NCBI RefSeq assembly: GCF_900091465.1 | Contig: NZ_FMHV01000002.1 | Span: 4,898,001 to 4,962,000 of the forward strand | Source of the DNA: Micromonospora rhizosphaerae | GTDB taxonomy: Bacteria > Actinomycetota > Actinomycetes > Mycobacteriales > Micromonosporaceae | Direction of reading: 5' to 3' | DNA length: 64,000 nt | Shown here: piece after piece, positions 32,224 through 41,000 of the stretch | Position numbering within the stretch: position 1 is the stretch's first letter | Layout: every line of letters begins with the position of its first letter | Translations under genes and position numbers: made by a program | The notes under the pieces: generated by a model | What the model saw: only the letters and a program-made list of their open reading frames with translations | The model's database searches: none | Told to the model about the DNA's origin: nothing

Positions 32224-33452
32224 CGGTGTCCCCTCTCCGCGGCGGCGCGCCGCCGCCGGATTGCTCGGCTCGTCTCCTCGTGCGTACCCGGTGGCAGCTC
32301 CAGTCGCGGCAGGGCGGCCAGGGCCAGGTCGAACAGGTTCGCCGCGGCGGCGGCGAGCGGCGGGTCGCTCAGGCCGTACCGGGCGGCAGCGTGCCAGCGG
32401 TCGGCCACCGGCGTCGCGACGGACAGGGCGGCCCGGGTGGTGCCCGGGTCGGCGAGCAGGGCGGCCAGCACCGCGAGCGGCACGGTCCACTCCGGACCGG
32501 GCTGCGCGTCCAGGTAGCGGACCTCCAGGTAGCCGCGCGGGCGTACCGGTGGGAAGAGCGTGCTGACGTGGTATTCCAGGTCGTCCGTGGTGGGGGGTCG
32601 GGGCAGCGCCCCGTCGATCCAGTCGGCGAAGGTGACGCCGGGCGGTGGTGTCCAGTCCGGACCGTCGTCGCGCAGGCAGAGCAGCGGCGCGGCGAGGGCG
32701 TACTCCGTCCAGGCGGCGACCGGGTCCCGGTCGGGCCGCCCCGGCGACCAGACGGGTCGGGTCCGGGCCGGGTCGATAGCCAGCCACGCGGCCATCCGTG
32801 CCGACGCCCAGCCGGTACGCCGGCCGGCGTGCCGGTCCGCGGTGGCGAACGCGGCCAGCAGCGGTGGCCCCACCGCGTGCACCGCCGCCCACCGGTCGCC
32901 CAGCCGGTCCGGCTCGCCGGCGTCCAGGCAGACCTGGAGGCCGGCGGTGCTGTACATCATGGTCCGGCCGGCCGGGCCGTGCCGGTCGAAGACGCAGCGC
33001 ATGGCCCGGTAGCGCGGGGTGTCGACGATCGGACGCGGGGCCCGCCAGGGATCGATGCCGGTACGCCCGAGGACCAGGCCGGCGGCATCCAGTACGGCGC
33101 TCAGCTCGGCGATGTCGGCCTCGGTGGCCAGGATCAGCGCGGCGATGGACGATCGCGGCGCGGTGGAGAGTTCCACCTGCCCGCCCGGCTCCACGGTCAC
33201 GGTGCTGCCGTGCCGGAGCTGATCGGCGGGGCTGGTTCCGTCGATGGTGACGGGGCTGTGCCGCCCCAGCGCCATGCGCAGTCGCTCGCGATCGACCGGT
33301 CGGGCCGGGTCGGCGGCGTCGTGCACGGTCCATTCCAGTTCGACGCCGGTCCAGGTGGGTGGGCCGGTCTTGAAGCAGATCCTGGCGATGTGCCCGGCCG
33401 CCGCGGCCGCGTCCGCGAGGACGGTGGCACGGTCCAGGTCCGGCGACATCAT
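32220..33452 (-). CDS. egtA: Glutamate-cysteine ligase EgtA
   Basis: A 410-residue GCS2-family ligase making gamma-glutamyl-cysteine for ergothioneine. Motifs include GVELEWTVHD, VTVEPGGQVELSTAP, and RGYLEVRYLDAQP near the C-terminus. Tandem ATGs at 33452 and 33449 follow an AGGAG about 10 bases upstream; the longer open frame is not supported. It is the first gene of the egtABCD operon. Confidence 0.94.
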   Translation of the reverse strand: MMSPDLDRATVLADAAAAAGHIARICFKTGPPTWTGVELEWTVHDAADPARPVDRERLRMALGRHSPVTIDGTSPADQLRHGSTVTVEPGGQVELSTAPRSSIAALILATEADIAELSAVLDAAGLVLGRTGIDPWRAPRPIVDTPRYRAMRCVFDRHGPAGRTMMYSTAGLQVCLDAGEPDRLGDRWAAVHAVGPPLLAAFATADRHAGRRTGWASARMAAWLAIDPARTRPVWSPGRPDRDPVAAWTEYALAAPLLCLRDDGPDWTPPPGVTFADWIDGALPRPPTTDDLEYHVSTLFPPVRPRGYLEVRYLDAQPGPEWTVPLAVLAALLADPGTTRAALSVATPVADRWHAAARYGLSDPPLAAAAANLFDLALAALPRLELPPGTHEETSRAIRRRRAAAERGHR

Positions 33453-33608
33453 CAAGAGACGGCTCCTCTCCCCGTGCGGGTGGCGACCGCTGCCTCCACC
33501 GCGGCGCCGCCCACCGTCACCGGTCGGGGGCGCCCTTGGTTCCACCATCTTCTGTCTAGCAGACGGAATCCGCGCCCCCGGAGAGATGAATTTTTGTCCG
33601 GATCGGTG

Positions 33609-34364
33609 TCAACCGCCGGTTTCGGTGGTCGGCTTCCCGGTCTGCGCGGCCGACGTGGGCCCCGTGACGGCCCCGGGCGACCGGGTGGCTCGGGCGCTGG
33701 GCGAGGCCTTCGGGGCCTGCTCCGGCATCAGCCGTCGGCAGAAGCCGTCGACCCGGTCGGCACCGCCGGCCGCGACCACCAGGTCGGCGAAGGTGGGCGT
33801 CTCCAGCGCCCGGGCCCGCTGCCCGGCCGGCTTGGCCAGGTAGGCCCGGCACAGGCCGGTCAGCTGCTGGGTGTCGGCCGGGCGGCCGGGTCCGCCGCCG
33901 GCGGTGCTGGGCGCGCCAGCGGTGGACGGTGAAGCACGCGGACCGCCCCCGGTGGTGCCCCCGCCCGGGGTCTGCGACTGCGATCCGTCGGCTCCGGAGC
34001 TGCCGGGCGTGGTCGGGGCGGACGGCGGAGCCGGCTCCTCGGGTCGGTCGAGACTGACCGCGGCGAACGCCGCACCGGCCGTGGCGGTGGCCGCGAGGCC
34101 GGCGAGCCAGGCGACCGCGCCGGCTCCGATCCGCCGTCGGCGGGCCGCCCGTACCGGCGCGGGAGCCGCCCGGGCCGCTCGGAACGCGGCGAGGGCCTGC
34201 CCCTCCCCGGACAGCTCGCCTGGGTTGGCCGGGGCTGCCGCGGCGGCGAGCAGCTGGACCAGCGGATCGGCGTCGGGGCTCGGGCGTCGACCGGCTCGCG
34301 CCGCGTCGAGAAGCCGCTCGGACCCCGCCCGGTCGGCGGGCCCGTCGGTCCGGCGAAAGCTCAT
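33609..34364 (-). CDS. Putative anti-sigma factor / membrane protein
   Basis: A 251-residue protein with an N-terminal cytoplasmic region (about 80 residues), one membrane segment (GAGAVAWLAGLAATATAGAAFAAV), and an outer Ser/Thr/Gly/Pro-rich domain containing two cysteines (LCRAYLAKPA and GFCRRLMPE). It starts 15 bases after the stop of an ECF sigma gene. Position and topology suggest it holds that sigma factor at the membrane; a zinc-binding anti-sigma motif is not obvious. Confidence 0.7.
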   Translation of the reverse strand: MSFRRTDGPADRAGSERLLDAARAGRRPSPDADPLVQLLAAAAAPANPGELSGEGQALAAFRAARAAPAPVRAARRRRIGAGAVAWLAGLAATATAGAAFAAVSLDRPEEPAPPSAPTTPGSSGADGSQSQTPGGGTTGGGPRASPSTAGAPSTAGGGPGRPADTQQLTGLCRAYLAKPAGQRARALETPTFADLVVAAGGADRVDGFCRRLMPEQAPKASPSARATRSPGAVTGPTSAAQTGKPTTETGG

Positions 34365-34379
34365 CAGTTCCCCCTCACG

Positions 34380-35021
34380 TCATCCGTCCGCCGGCTTGGC
34401 GTGCGGCGCGCTCGGCGCCTGCCGCCCCCGGCCGGTACGGGGGCGGGGCGCGGTGGTTCCCCAGGCCCGGCCCGACGGCTGGCCCACGTCGGAGCGTTCC
34501 AACAGCGCGGCGAGCCGGCGCAGGCCTCGGTGGGCGGCGGTGCGCACGGCTCCAGGTCGCCGGCCGAGCACCCGCCCGGCGGTCTCCGCGTCGAGTCCGA
34601 TCACCGCCCGGAGCAGCACCGCCTCCGCCTCCCGTGGTGGCAGGGTGGCGATCAGCGCGAGCGCCGCCTCGGTGCCGATCGTCTCGCCGGCCCGCTCCGC
34701 GGTGTCCGCGTCCCCGGCCAGTTCGCTGAGCGACTGCACCGGCACCGGCAGGGACGGTCGCCGGCGTTGCCGACGCAGGTGGTCCATCGCGCGGTTCCGG
34801 GCGATGGTCACGGTCCAGGCCCGGAACTCGCCGCCGGTGAAGCTGGGCAGGTCGCGGGAGATCTGCAACCAGGTCTCCGAGGCGACGTCCTCGGCGTCCG
34901 CGCCCACCAGCGCGGTGAGGTAGCGCAGCAGGCCGGGCTGCAGGCTGCGGTAGAGGAAGCGGAAGGCATCCTCGTCGCCGGCCTGCGCCGCGTCGACCGC
35001 CTCGCTCAGCTCACCGGTCAT
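34380..35021 (-). CDS. ECF-family RNA polymerase sigma factor
   Basis: A 213-residue sigma factor. Region 2 includes FRFLYRSLQPGLLRYLTALVGA, DAEDVASETWLQISRDLPSF and FRAWTVTIARNRAMDHLRRQRRR. Region 4 includes LPPREAEAVLLRAVIGLDAETAGRVLGRRPGAVRTAAHRGLRRLA. A basic, Pro-rich tail follows. It probably forms a unit with the anti-sigma-like gene downstream. The promoters it controls cannot be deduced here. Confidence 0.92.
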   Translation of the reverse strand: MTGELSEAVDAAQAGDEDAFRFLYRSLQPGLLRYLTALVGADAEDVASETWLQISRDLPSFTGGEFRAWTVTIARNRAMDHLRRQRRRPSLPVPVQSLSELAGDADTAERAGETIGTEAALALIATLPPREAEAVLLRAVIGLDAETAGRVLGRRPGAVRTAAHRGLRRLAALLERSDVGQPSGRAWGTTAPRPRTGRGRQAPSAPHAKPADG

Positions 35022-35570
35022 GGACCCGCCGTTCCCGCTCTCCGGACCGGCCCATGCCGTGGCCGGCGTGCGCGACGCCCGCCCGGTCCGGTGACCGGAC
35101 CTCCACCCGCACCATCAGTCCCCCGCTGACCCTGATCGCGCCCGGGCGCCGGAGCGCTCGGGCGGCACGTATGGACACTCGCCGCGAAGCACGGCCGTCG
35201 GCGGACATACCGTACCGGCACCAGGGGGCGAGCCCGAGTCGGGCTAACGCTAGGAGTGGTCTGGTGGACCGACAAGCCGCCGTTGACCAGGAAAAAAGTG
35301 AGAATCATCTACGGCTGCCATCGGCGTGTCGGCGTAACACCGAACTGCGCCTGAACGCTGCGCGCTGTCACCGGCGCCCGCCTGGTGCCCAAGCTGGGAC
35401 AAATGGACCGGTCAGCAAGGTTTTCTGGCCGATCGTACCCGACTCGTCCCGGTCGACCGGTCCGCCGAGGCGTCACCAGACGGCCCGCCGACCGGCTGCG
35501 GACCCGCCGCCGCCTCCGGCGGGCGGGATTGCGGGATTTGCTCCGCCCCGGCTCTGGGTACGGTATTGAG
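35022..35570. other. Intergenic region with no supported gene
   Basis: About 550 bases between the divergent sigma and Ser/Thr-kinase genes. It contains an AT-rich patch near 35285-35310 (GGAAAAAAGTGAGAATC) that may be promoter sequence, and TACGGTATTGAG just before the kinase GTG, compatible with a leaderless start. The open frames here lack protein-like sequence. Confidence 0.45.
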
Positions 35571-36923
35571 GTGTTGTCATCGGGGGTCGTGCTCAGCGGT
35601 CGGTATCGACTGGACGAACGTGTCGCCACCGGCGGCATGGGCGACGTCTGGCGTGCCACCGACCTGGTCCTCGGCCGCCCGGTCGCGGTGAAGGTCCTGC
35701 TCCCCGCGCTGGTCTCCGATCCCGACTTCATCGCCCGGTTCCGCGCCGAGGCGCGGATCATGGCGTCCCTGCGGAACCAGGGCATCGTGCAGGTCTTCGA
35801 CAGCGGCGAGGACGAGCTGGCCGACGGTAGCCGCGCCGACTACCTGGTCATGGAGTTCGTCGCGGGCGAGCCGCTGTCCAGGCGGATCGAGGCCGCCGGC
35901 CACCTCGGGGTCGGCGAGACGATGTCGATCGTGGCGCAGGTGGCCCAGGCGCTGCACGCGGCGCACGCCCGCGGCATCGTGCACCGGGACGTCAAGCCGA
36001 GCAACCTGCTGGTGCAGGAGGACGGCACCGTGGTGCTGGTCGACTTCGGGGTCGCCCGGTCGACCAACGTGACCAGCATCACAAGCACCAACGCCGTGCC
36101 CGGCACGGCCCTCTACATGGCGCCCGAGCAGGCGGCCGGCCGACCGGTCTCCGGCGCCACCGACATCTACGCCCTCGGCGCGGTGGCGTACTGCTGCCTC
36201 ACCGGCGGCCCGCCGTTCACCGGCGACAACCCGCTGCAGGTGGCCGTCAAGCACCTCGACGACGAACCGCCGGCGCTGCCGCACGACATCCCGGAGCCGG
36301 TTCGTGCCCTGGTGACCCGGGCGCTGGCGAAGGATCCGGCGGACCGGTTCTCGACCGGTGCCGCGATGGCGGAGGCGGCCAGGGCGGTTATGGCCGAGTC
36401 CCCTACCGCCATGGTGCCGGTCCGGTTGCGCAATTCGGCCGGGGTGGCGACCACCAGGGACGATCTTCCAGTCGTCTCGCCGGCACCATCGGTCTCCCCG
36501 TCGCGTCGTGGCGGGCGGCGTGGGACGCTTGTCGGCGCGCTTGCCGCGGTGCTCGTGGCGCTGGCCGCGCTCGGCGCGGCGCTCGGCGCGGCCAAGCAGG
36601 CGGATGCGCCGGCCACCACGATCAAGACCACGGAACCCGCGGTCGCGCCCACCGGCGAGGCGTCGGCCACCGAGGCGACCCCGACCGGACAGAGTAGCCG
36701 GACGCGCCGCCCGGCCGGGCCGGTCAGCAAGCGGTCTCCGTCGGCCTCCGCAACGCCGAGTGCGGCACCGAGCGCGTCCCCAGTGCCCTCGACGTCGCCG
36801 AATCCGTCCCCGACCGGGACAACGCCGCCGAGTACCGATCCGGCACCGACCGACACCTCTACCACCACCGCACCGGCACCGACGACCACCATTGCCAATC
36901 CCCCGGTCGTTCCGGGGGGCTGA
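35571..36923 (+). CDS. Serine/threonine protein kinase, membrane anchored
   Basis: A 450-residue Hanks-type kinase. The GTG at 35571 begins just before the kinase domain; the longer open frame is not coding-like. Motifs are GGMGDVW (glycine loop), AVKVLL (Lys), HRDVKPSN, DFGVAR and APEQ. After a juxtamembrane region comes one membrane segment (about residues 308-328) and a Ser/Thr/Pro/Ala-rich outer tail without PASTA repeats, so the sensing mode is unknown. It probably regulates envelope or growth functions by phosphorylation. Confidence 0.93.
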   Translation: MLSSGVVLSGRYRLDERVATGGMGDVWRATDLVLGRPVAVKVLLPALVSDPDFIARFRAEARIMASLRNQGIVQVFDSGEDELADGSRADYLVMEFVAGEPLSRRIEAAGHLGVGETMSIVAQVAQALHAAHARGIVHRDVKPSNLLVQEDGTVVLVDFGVARSTNVTSITSTNAVPGTALYMAPEQAAGRPVSGATDIYALGAVAYCCLTGGPPFTGDNPLQVAVKHLDDEPPALPHDIPEPVRALVTRALAKDPADRFSTGAAMAEAARAVMAESPTAMVPVRLRNSAGVATTRDDLPVVSPAPSVSPSRRGGRRGTLVGALAAVLVALAALGAALGAAKQADAPATTIKTTEPAVAPTGEASATEATPTGQSSRTRRPAGPVSKRSPSASATPSAAPSASPVPSTSPNPSPTGTTPPSTDPAPTDTSTTTAPAPTTTIANPPVVPGG

Positions 36924-37064
36924 GCCTCCGGCCCAACAGGCGGTGAGTGTCCGGGCTGATGTGCCCGGCCCGACACCCGCCGGTCGGGTCCCGTCCTGGC
37001 TGGACGGAACCCGGCCCGTTGACCCACGCACCTGTTGCCCGACGGTGTCACCGCCGGGTAGCGG

Positions 37065-37220
37065 TCACACCACGCCGAGCGCCTCGGCCACCGGGCGGGC
37101 AAGCGCCCGCCAGGCCGGCTGGGTAACCACACCGGCGACGGCGAAGAGCGCCACCAGGCCGGAGACGGCGACGTCGAACGCGGCACCGCGCAGCGGACGG
37201 CCGAAGATCGTACGTTCAGG
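37065..37220 (-). pseudogene. Remnant of a membrane protein gene
   Basis: An open frame of 52 codons without a start codon, bounded upstream by an in-frame stop. Its translation includes FDVAVSGLVALFAVAGVV, a good membrane helix, then a basic tail. It looks like the 3' end of a lost membrane-protein gene. Confidence 0.3.
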
Positions 37221-37352
37221 TCACCCAGCGTACGGGGCAGTCCGGCGGCAGCCGGCGGCGTGACTCCCGCCTGCCTTTAGAGCTGCCCGCACCGGCGGGG
37301 CACCGCCGCCGGTCCCTTTGATCGACGGGACCTCAGCAACCGGGGCGGTTGG

Positions 37353-37548
37353 TCAGGACGGTTCGCGATCGGCGACGAAGACGCCGAGACCCTGGTGGCC
37401 GTAGAGTTCGCCGGTCTCGATGAGGATCGTGATGGCCCTGGCGCACCGTCGACTGGCTGCCGACTTCGTACATCTCGGCGAGCGCCTTGGTCGACGGCCG
37501 ACGATGATCTACGTGACCGGTGACCGCCTGCACGGGCACCAGCTGCAT
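37353..37548 (-). pseudogene. Frameshifted GntR-family regulator
   Basis: One frame reads PSTKALAEMYEVGSQSTVRQ, a GntR winged-helix recognition region. After one extra G at about 37434-37438 the next frame continues AITILIETGELYGHQGLGVF and ends VADREPS-stop. Together they make the usual C-terminal half of a short GntR regulator. The N-terminal helix is also eroded. A real frameshift or a sequencing error would both explain this. Confidence 0.65.
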
Positions 37549-37639
37549 ACAACCCGCTGCCAGCGGTGGCCCAGACGGGGCAGCTCCAGAGGGAGCCGAG
37601 GAGGCATCTCGGCGGCGAAGGGTGGCGCGGACGGGCTGA

Positions 37640-38332
37640 TCAGGGGGTGGTCAACTCGCGCAGGCGGTTGATCTCCACCGTCTGTTCGGTGGCGACGGAG
37701 TTGGCGAACTCGGACAGGGCCTGGTCGACGCCGACCTTGAGCAGATCGGTTGCCATCGTGACGGCGCCCTGGTGGTGCTCGGTCATCATCCGCACGAAGA
37801 GCCGGTCGAAGTCCGCGCCCCGGGCGTCGGCGAGCCGCCGCATCGCCTCCGGCGACTGCATGCCCCGCATCGTGCCGTGGTCGTGGCCGGGGACCGCTGC
37901 GGGCAGACCCCGCGCGTCGAGCCAAGCACGCATCATGCCCACCTCGGGAGCCTGGGCGGCCCGGATGCGGTCGGCGACGGCGCGTACCCGCGGGTCGGCG
38001 GCCCGGTCCGGAGCGAGGGCGGCCATCTCCAGCGCCTGCTGGTGGTGCGGGATCATCATCCGGACGAACCAGACATCGAGGCTGTTGTAGCGGGGCGGCG
38101 AGCCGTCCCTGACCTCCTGCGCCGGGCGGACCGCCGCCGACTCCCCGGGCCGGCCGGGCACGATGACCGGGGGTGCGTCGGCGGAAGGCGACGGCCCCGC
38201 CCCCGACCCGCCGGCCGTACGGGCGACCGTCGATGGGGCGCCGGCACGAGACCGCAGTGTCAGGCCCAAGGCGGCCAGCAGCAGGGCCGCGACTGTGACG
38301 GCGATCAGCACGCGTCCACGTCGGCCCGTCAT
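37640..38332 (-). CDS. DUF305 family protein
   Basis: A 230-residue exported or membrane-anchored protein with one N-terminal segment (RVLIAVTVAALLLAALGLTL) and two ferritin-like DUF305 repeats: VRMMIPHHQQALEMA and VRMMTEHHQGAVTMA, each with the conserved HH. A Met/His-rich stretch (PGHDHGTMRGM) hints at copper binding. The ATG at 38332 has GGAGGAGGG upstream. It is divergent from an LVIVD-repeat gene, a frequent pairing in actinobacteria as far as I recall. Confidence 0.88.
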   Translation of the reverse strand: MTGRRGRVLIAVTVAALLLAALGLTLRSRAGAPSTVARTAGGSGAGPSPSADAPPVIVPGRPGESAAVRPAQEVRDGSPPRYNSLDVWFVRMMIPHHQQALEMAALAPDRAADPRVRAVADRIRAAQAPEVGMMRAWLDARGLPAAVPGHDHGTMRGMQSPEAMRRLADARGADFDRLFVRMMTEHHQGAVTMATDLLKVGVDQALSEFANSVATEQTVEINRLRELTTP

Positions 38333-38471
38333 GCGCGACCCTCCTCCGGTCGAGGTGACAGCGATCCTATCTATCAACAAAGGACACATCGTGTGACCCA
38401 GGTCACATTGATGCTGATCGCCGGACGGTAAGGTTTGGACACTCGCCATCCCCTTTCGAAGGGTGTCGCCG

Positions 38472-39914
38472 ATGATCAGATTCCGTACGCCTCAGGCCCG
38501 TCGGCTCCGGATCGTGAGCGTGACGGCCGCCGGCCTCCTCCTCGCCGGCGTGGTCACCGCCCCGCCCAGCAGCGCTCAAGAGACACCACTCAGTGCCGAG
38601 CCCGCCAAACCGGGCACCGGACTCGGCGTCGACGAGATCGCCCACAGCCTCAACATCCGCCAGATCGCCAACCTGCCGAAGCAGGCCCCGTTCAACACCA
38701 CGTCGTCGTTCGGCACCGACATGGCCTTCCAGGGCCACTACGCCTTCGTCGGCAACTACAACGGCTTCGTCATCTACGACATCGCCCGCGCGGACGCGCC
38801 GTCCATCGTGTCGCAGGTGCTCTGCCCCGGCTCGCAGAACGACGTGTCGGTCTACGGCGACCTGCTCTTCCTCTCCACCGACTCCTCGCGCAGCGACGAT
38901 TCCTGCCACAGCGTCTCGCAGTCCGCGACCATCAAGGAGTCCTGGGAGGGCATCAAGGTCTTCGACATCAGCGACAAGACCAGCCCGCGCTACATCAAGT
39001 CGGTTGAGACCGACTGCGGCTCGCACACCCACACCCTCGTCCCAGCCAAGGACGGCACCTCGGTCTACCTCTACGTGTCGTCGTACTTCCCGTCGGACAC
39101 TTTCCCGGACTGCCAGCCGCCGCACGACTCGATCTCCATTGTGAAGGTGCCGCTGAGCGCCCCGACCGACGCGGCGGTGGTGGCCACGCCGAACCTCTTC
39201 CCCGACGGCGGATACAAGGGTTCCAGCACCTCGGCGACCAGCGGCTGCCACGACATCACCGCCTTCCCCGAGAAGGACTTGGCGGCGGGTGCCTGCATGG
39301 GCGACGGCATCCTGATGGACATCTCCGACCGGGAGGCGCCCCGGGTCATCGACCAGGTACGCGACACGAAGAACTTCGCCTTCTGGCACTCGGCGACGTT
39401 CAACAACAGCGGCACCAAGGTGGTCTTCACCGACGAACTCGGCGGTGGCGGCGGCGCGACCTGCAACAAGCAGGTCGGGCCGAACAAGGGCGCGGACGCC
39501 ATCTACGACGTCACCGGCAGCGGCGACGCCCGCTCGCTGGCCTTCCGCAGCTACTACAAGATCCCCCGGGTGAACGCCGACACGGAGAACTGCGTGGCGC
39601 ACAACGGGTCGCTGATCCCGGTGCCCGGCCGGGACATCATGGTCCAGGCGTGGTACCAGGGCGGCATCTCGGTCTGGGACTTCACCGACTCCGCCAACCC
39701 CACCGAGATCGGCTACTGGGAGCGCGGGCCGCTCTCGGCCACCCAGCTCATCCTCGGCGGCTCCTGGTCCGCCTACTACTACAACGGCCACATCTACTCC
39801 AGCGACATCCAGAAGGGCCTGGACGTGCTGGAGATCGACGATCCGCGCACGGCCAACAACACCCGCTTCCAGGAGCTGAACGTGCAGACGCAGCCCAGCT
39901 ACCGGAACAGGTAG
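38472..39914 (+). CDS. Secreted LVIVD-repeat protein
   Basis: A 480-residue exported protein. The ATG at 38472 has GAAGGG eight bases upstream; a GTG three codons earlier sits too close to it. A signal peptide (residues 1-34, ending SSAQ) precedes a beta-propeller-like domain of LVIVD repeats (GHYAFVGNYNGFVIYDIA, GIKVFDISD, GISVWDFTDSANPTEIGYW). Several cysteines suggest disulphides. Function unknown; it shares a divergent promoter region with the DUF305 gene. Confidence 0.85.
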   Translation: MIRFRTPQARRLRIVSVTAAGLLLAGVVTAPPSSAQETPLSAEPAKPGTGLGVDEIAHSLNIRQIANLPKQAPFNTTSSFGTDMAFQGHYAFVGNYNGFVIYDIARADAPSIVSQVLCPGSQNDVSVYGDLLFLSTDSSRSDDSCHSVSQSATIKESWEGIKVFDISDKTSPRYIKSVETDCGSHTHTLVPAKDGTSVYLYVSSYFPSDTFPDCQPPHDSISIVKVPLSAPTDAAVVATPNLFPDGGYKGSSTSATSGCHDITAFPEKDLAAGACMGDGILMDISDREAPRVIDQVRDTKNFAFWHSATFNNSGTKVVFTDELGGGGGATCNKQVGPNKGADAIYDVTGSGDARSLAFRSYYKIPRVNADTENCVAHNGSLIPVPGRDIMVQAWYQGGISVWDFTDSANPTEIGYWERGPLSATQLILGGSWSAYYYNGHIYSSDIQKGLDVLEIDDPRTANNTRFQELNVQTQPSYRNR

Positions 39915-39928
39915 GCGTACCGGCCCCC

Positions 39929-39960
39929 GGGCCCGGTCCCCGCGACAGGGGGCCGGGCCC
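39929..39960. terminator. Hairpin terminator
   Basis: Arms of 13 bases (GGGCCCGGTCCCC and GGGGGCCGGGCCC, one G-T pair) between the converging LVIVD and acyltransferase-like genes. No T-run. Confidence 0.6.
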
Positions 39961-39968
39961 GACCCCGG

Positions 39969-40958
39969 TCAGCCCATTGGCAACTGGTAACGCCGCTCGC
40001 CACCGGTCGCGGTGACCAGCCGCACCTCGCCGCTGCGCAGGCCGTACGTCACCGACCAGCGGGTGTGCGGCTGCCGCACGGCGTCCAGGACGCTCAACGC
40101 CGCGGGGGCGTCCACCACCCCGCCCGCCTTGTCCAGGGCGGCCGCGATCACCCCGTACCGGTGGTCCTGCCGCAACTCCGGCTCGGGTACGCCCACCACC
40201 GGCACGTTGGTCAGCGCCTGCCAGTCGCCCCGGCCCCGCTGGACCCGCATCGTGCCGTCGACGAGCTCGACCACGGCGGACGCGCCCGTGGCGTCGGCGA
40301 GGAGGTAGTGCAGCGGCGGCCCGCCGTCGAAGTCGAGGTTGTAGCGCTCGAACACGGCGATCGCCTCGTCCACCGTGGCGGCGTTGTCAAGCACCAGGCG
40401 GAGAATGCGTACCGAACCGACCGTCGGCCGGCCCGGCACCGGACGCGCGGTCGCCCGGTCGTCGGCGGCCAGGCCCACGGCGAGGCCGCGCTCGTTCATC
40501 CCGTCGAAGGGCAGCAGCGGCGCGTTGAGCAGCCGGCGGTCACCGGCCGGATCGGGTCCCACCCCAAGGTAGGAGATGTCCACCAGGGACACCGAGGCGT
40601 AGCCGTCCGGCGGGTCGGTCCGCAGCACCAGGGCCGGGTTGGGGTCCCAGTCGAAGTTGCGGGCGAACAACGGCCGGCCGCGGTCGCCGAGGGCGGCGAA
40701 GAGCGAGCAGCCGAAGGGGCTCGCCTCGGCCGTGGCGGACGTGCCGACCGTCGGGTCGTAGTCGCCGACGTAGGTCAGCTCGTACAGCGGCAGGTCGTCG
40801 ACCTTGCGCAGGCTGGCCAGGGTCCGCTCGACCTGCCCGGCGTCCTGGCGGGACGCGGTCGGCGTCCCGGCCCGAGGCGACGCCGGGGACTGCGGATGCG
40901 AGCACGAGGTGACCGCGAGCAGCAGGGCGACACCGGTGGCGAGCAGACTCCTGCGCAT
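39969..40958 (-). CDS. Ntn-hydrolase / C45-like lipoprotein
   Basis: A 329-residue lipoprotein (lipobox AVTSC near residue 19). The mature part has FGCSLFAALGD with a probable catalytic Cys, then RPLFARNFDWDPNPAL, the pattern of linear amide C-N hydrolases and acyl-CoA:6-APA acyltransferase-like peptidases. FDGMNERGLAVGLA is also typical. It probably hydrolyses an amide outside the membrane; the substrate is unknown. It converges on the LVIVD gene. Confidence 0.78.
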   Translation of the reverse strand: MRRSLLATGVALLLAVTSCSHPQSPASPRAGTPTASRQDAGQVERTLASLRKVDDLPLYELTYVGDYDPTVGTSATAEASPFGCSLFAALGDRGRPLFARNFDWDPNPALVLRTDPPDGYASVSLVDISYLGVGPDPAGDRRLLNAPLLPFDGMNERGLAVGLAADDRATARPVPGRPTVGSVRILRLVLDNAATVDEAIAVFERYNLDFDGGPPLHYLLADATGASAVVELVDGTMRVQRGRGDWQALTNVPVVGVPEPELRQDHRYGVIAAALDKAGGVVDAPAALSVLDAVRQPHTRWSVTYGLRSGEVRLVTATGGERRYQLPMG

Positions 40959-41000
40959 ACCAGCGACGCTAGGGCAGGCACCGATGGCTGTCCATCTCCG

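Noticed and set aside
35309..35785. 158-codon minus-strand frame in the sigma/kinase intergenic region
   Set aside because: Overlaps the kinase start antisense and shows no domain-like sequence.
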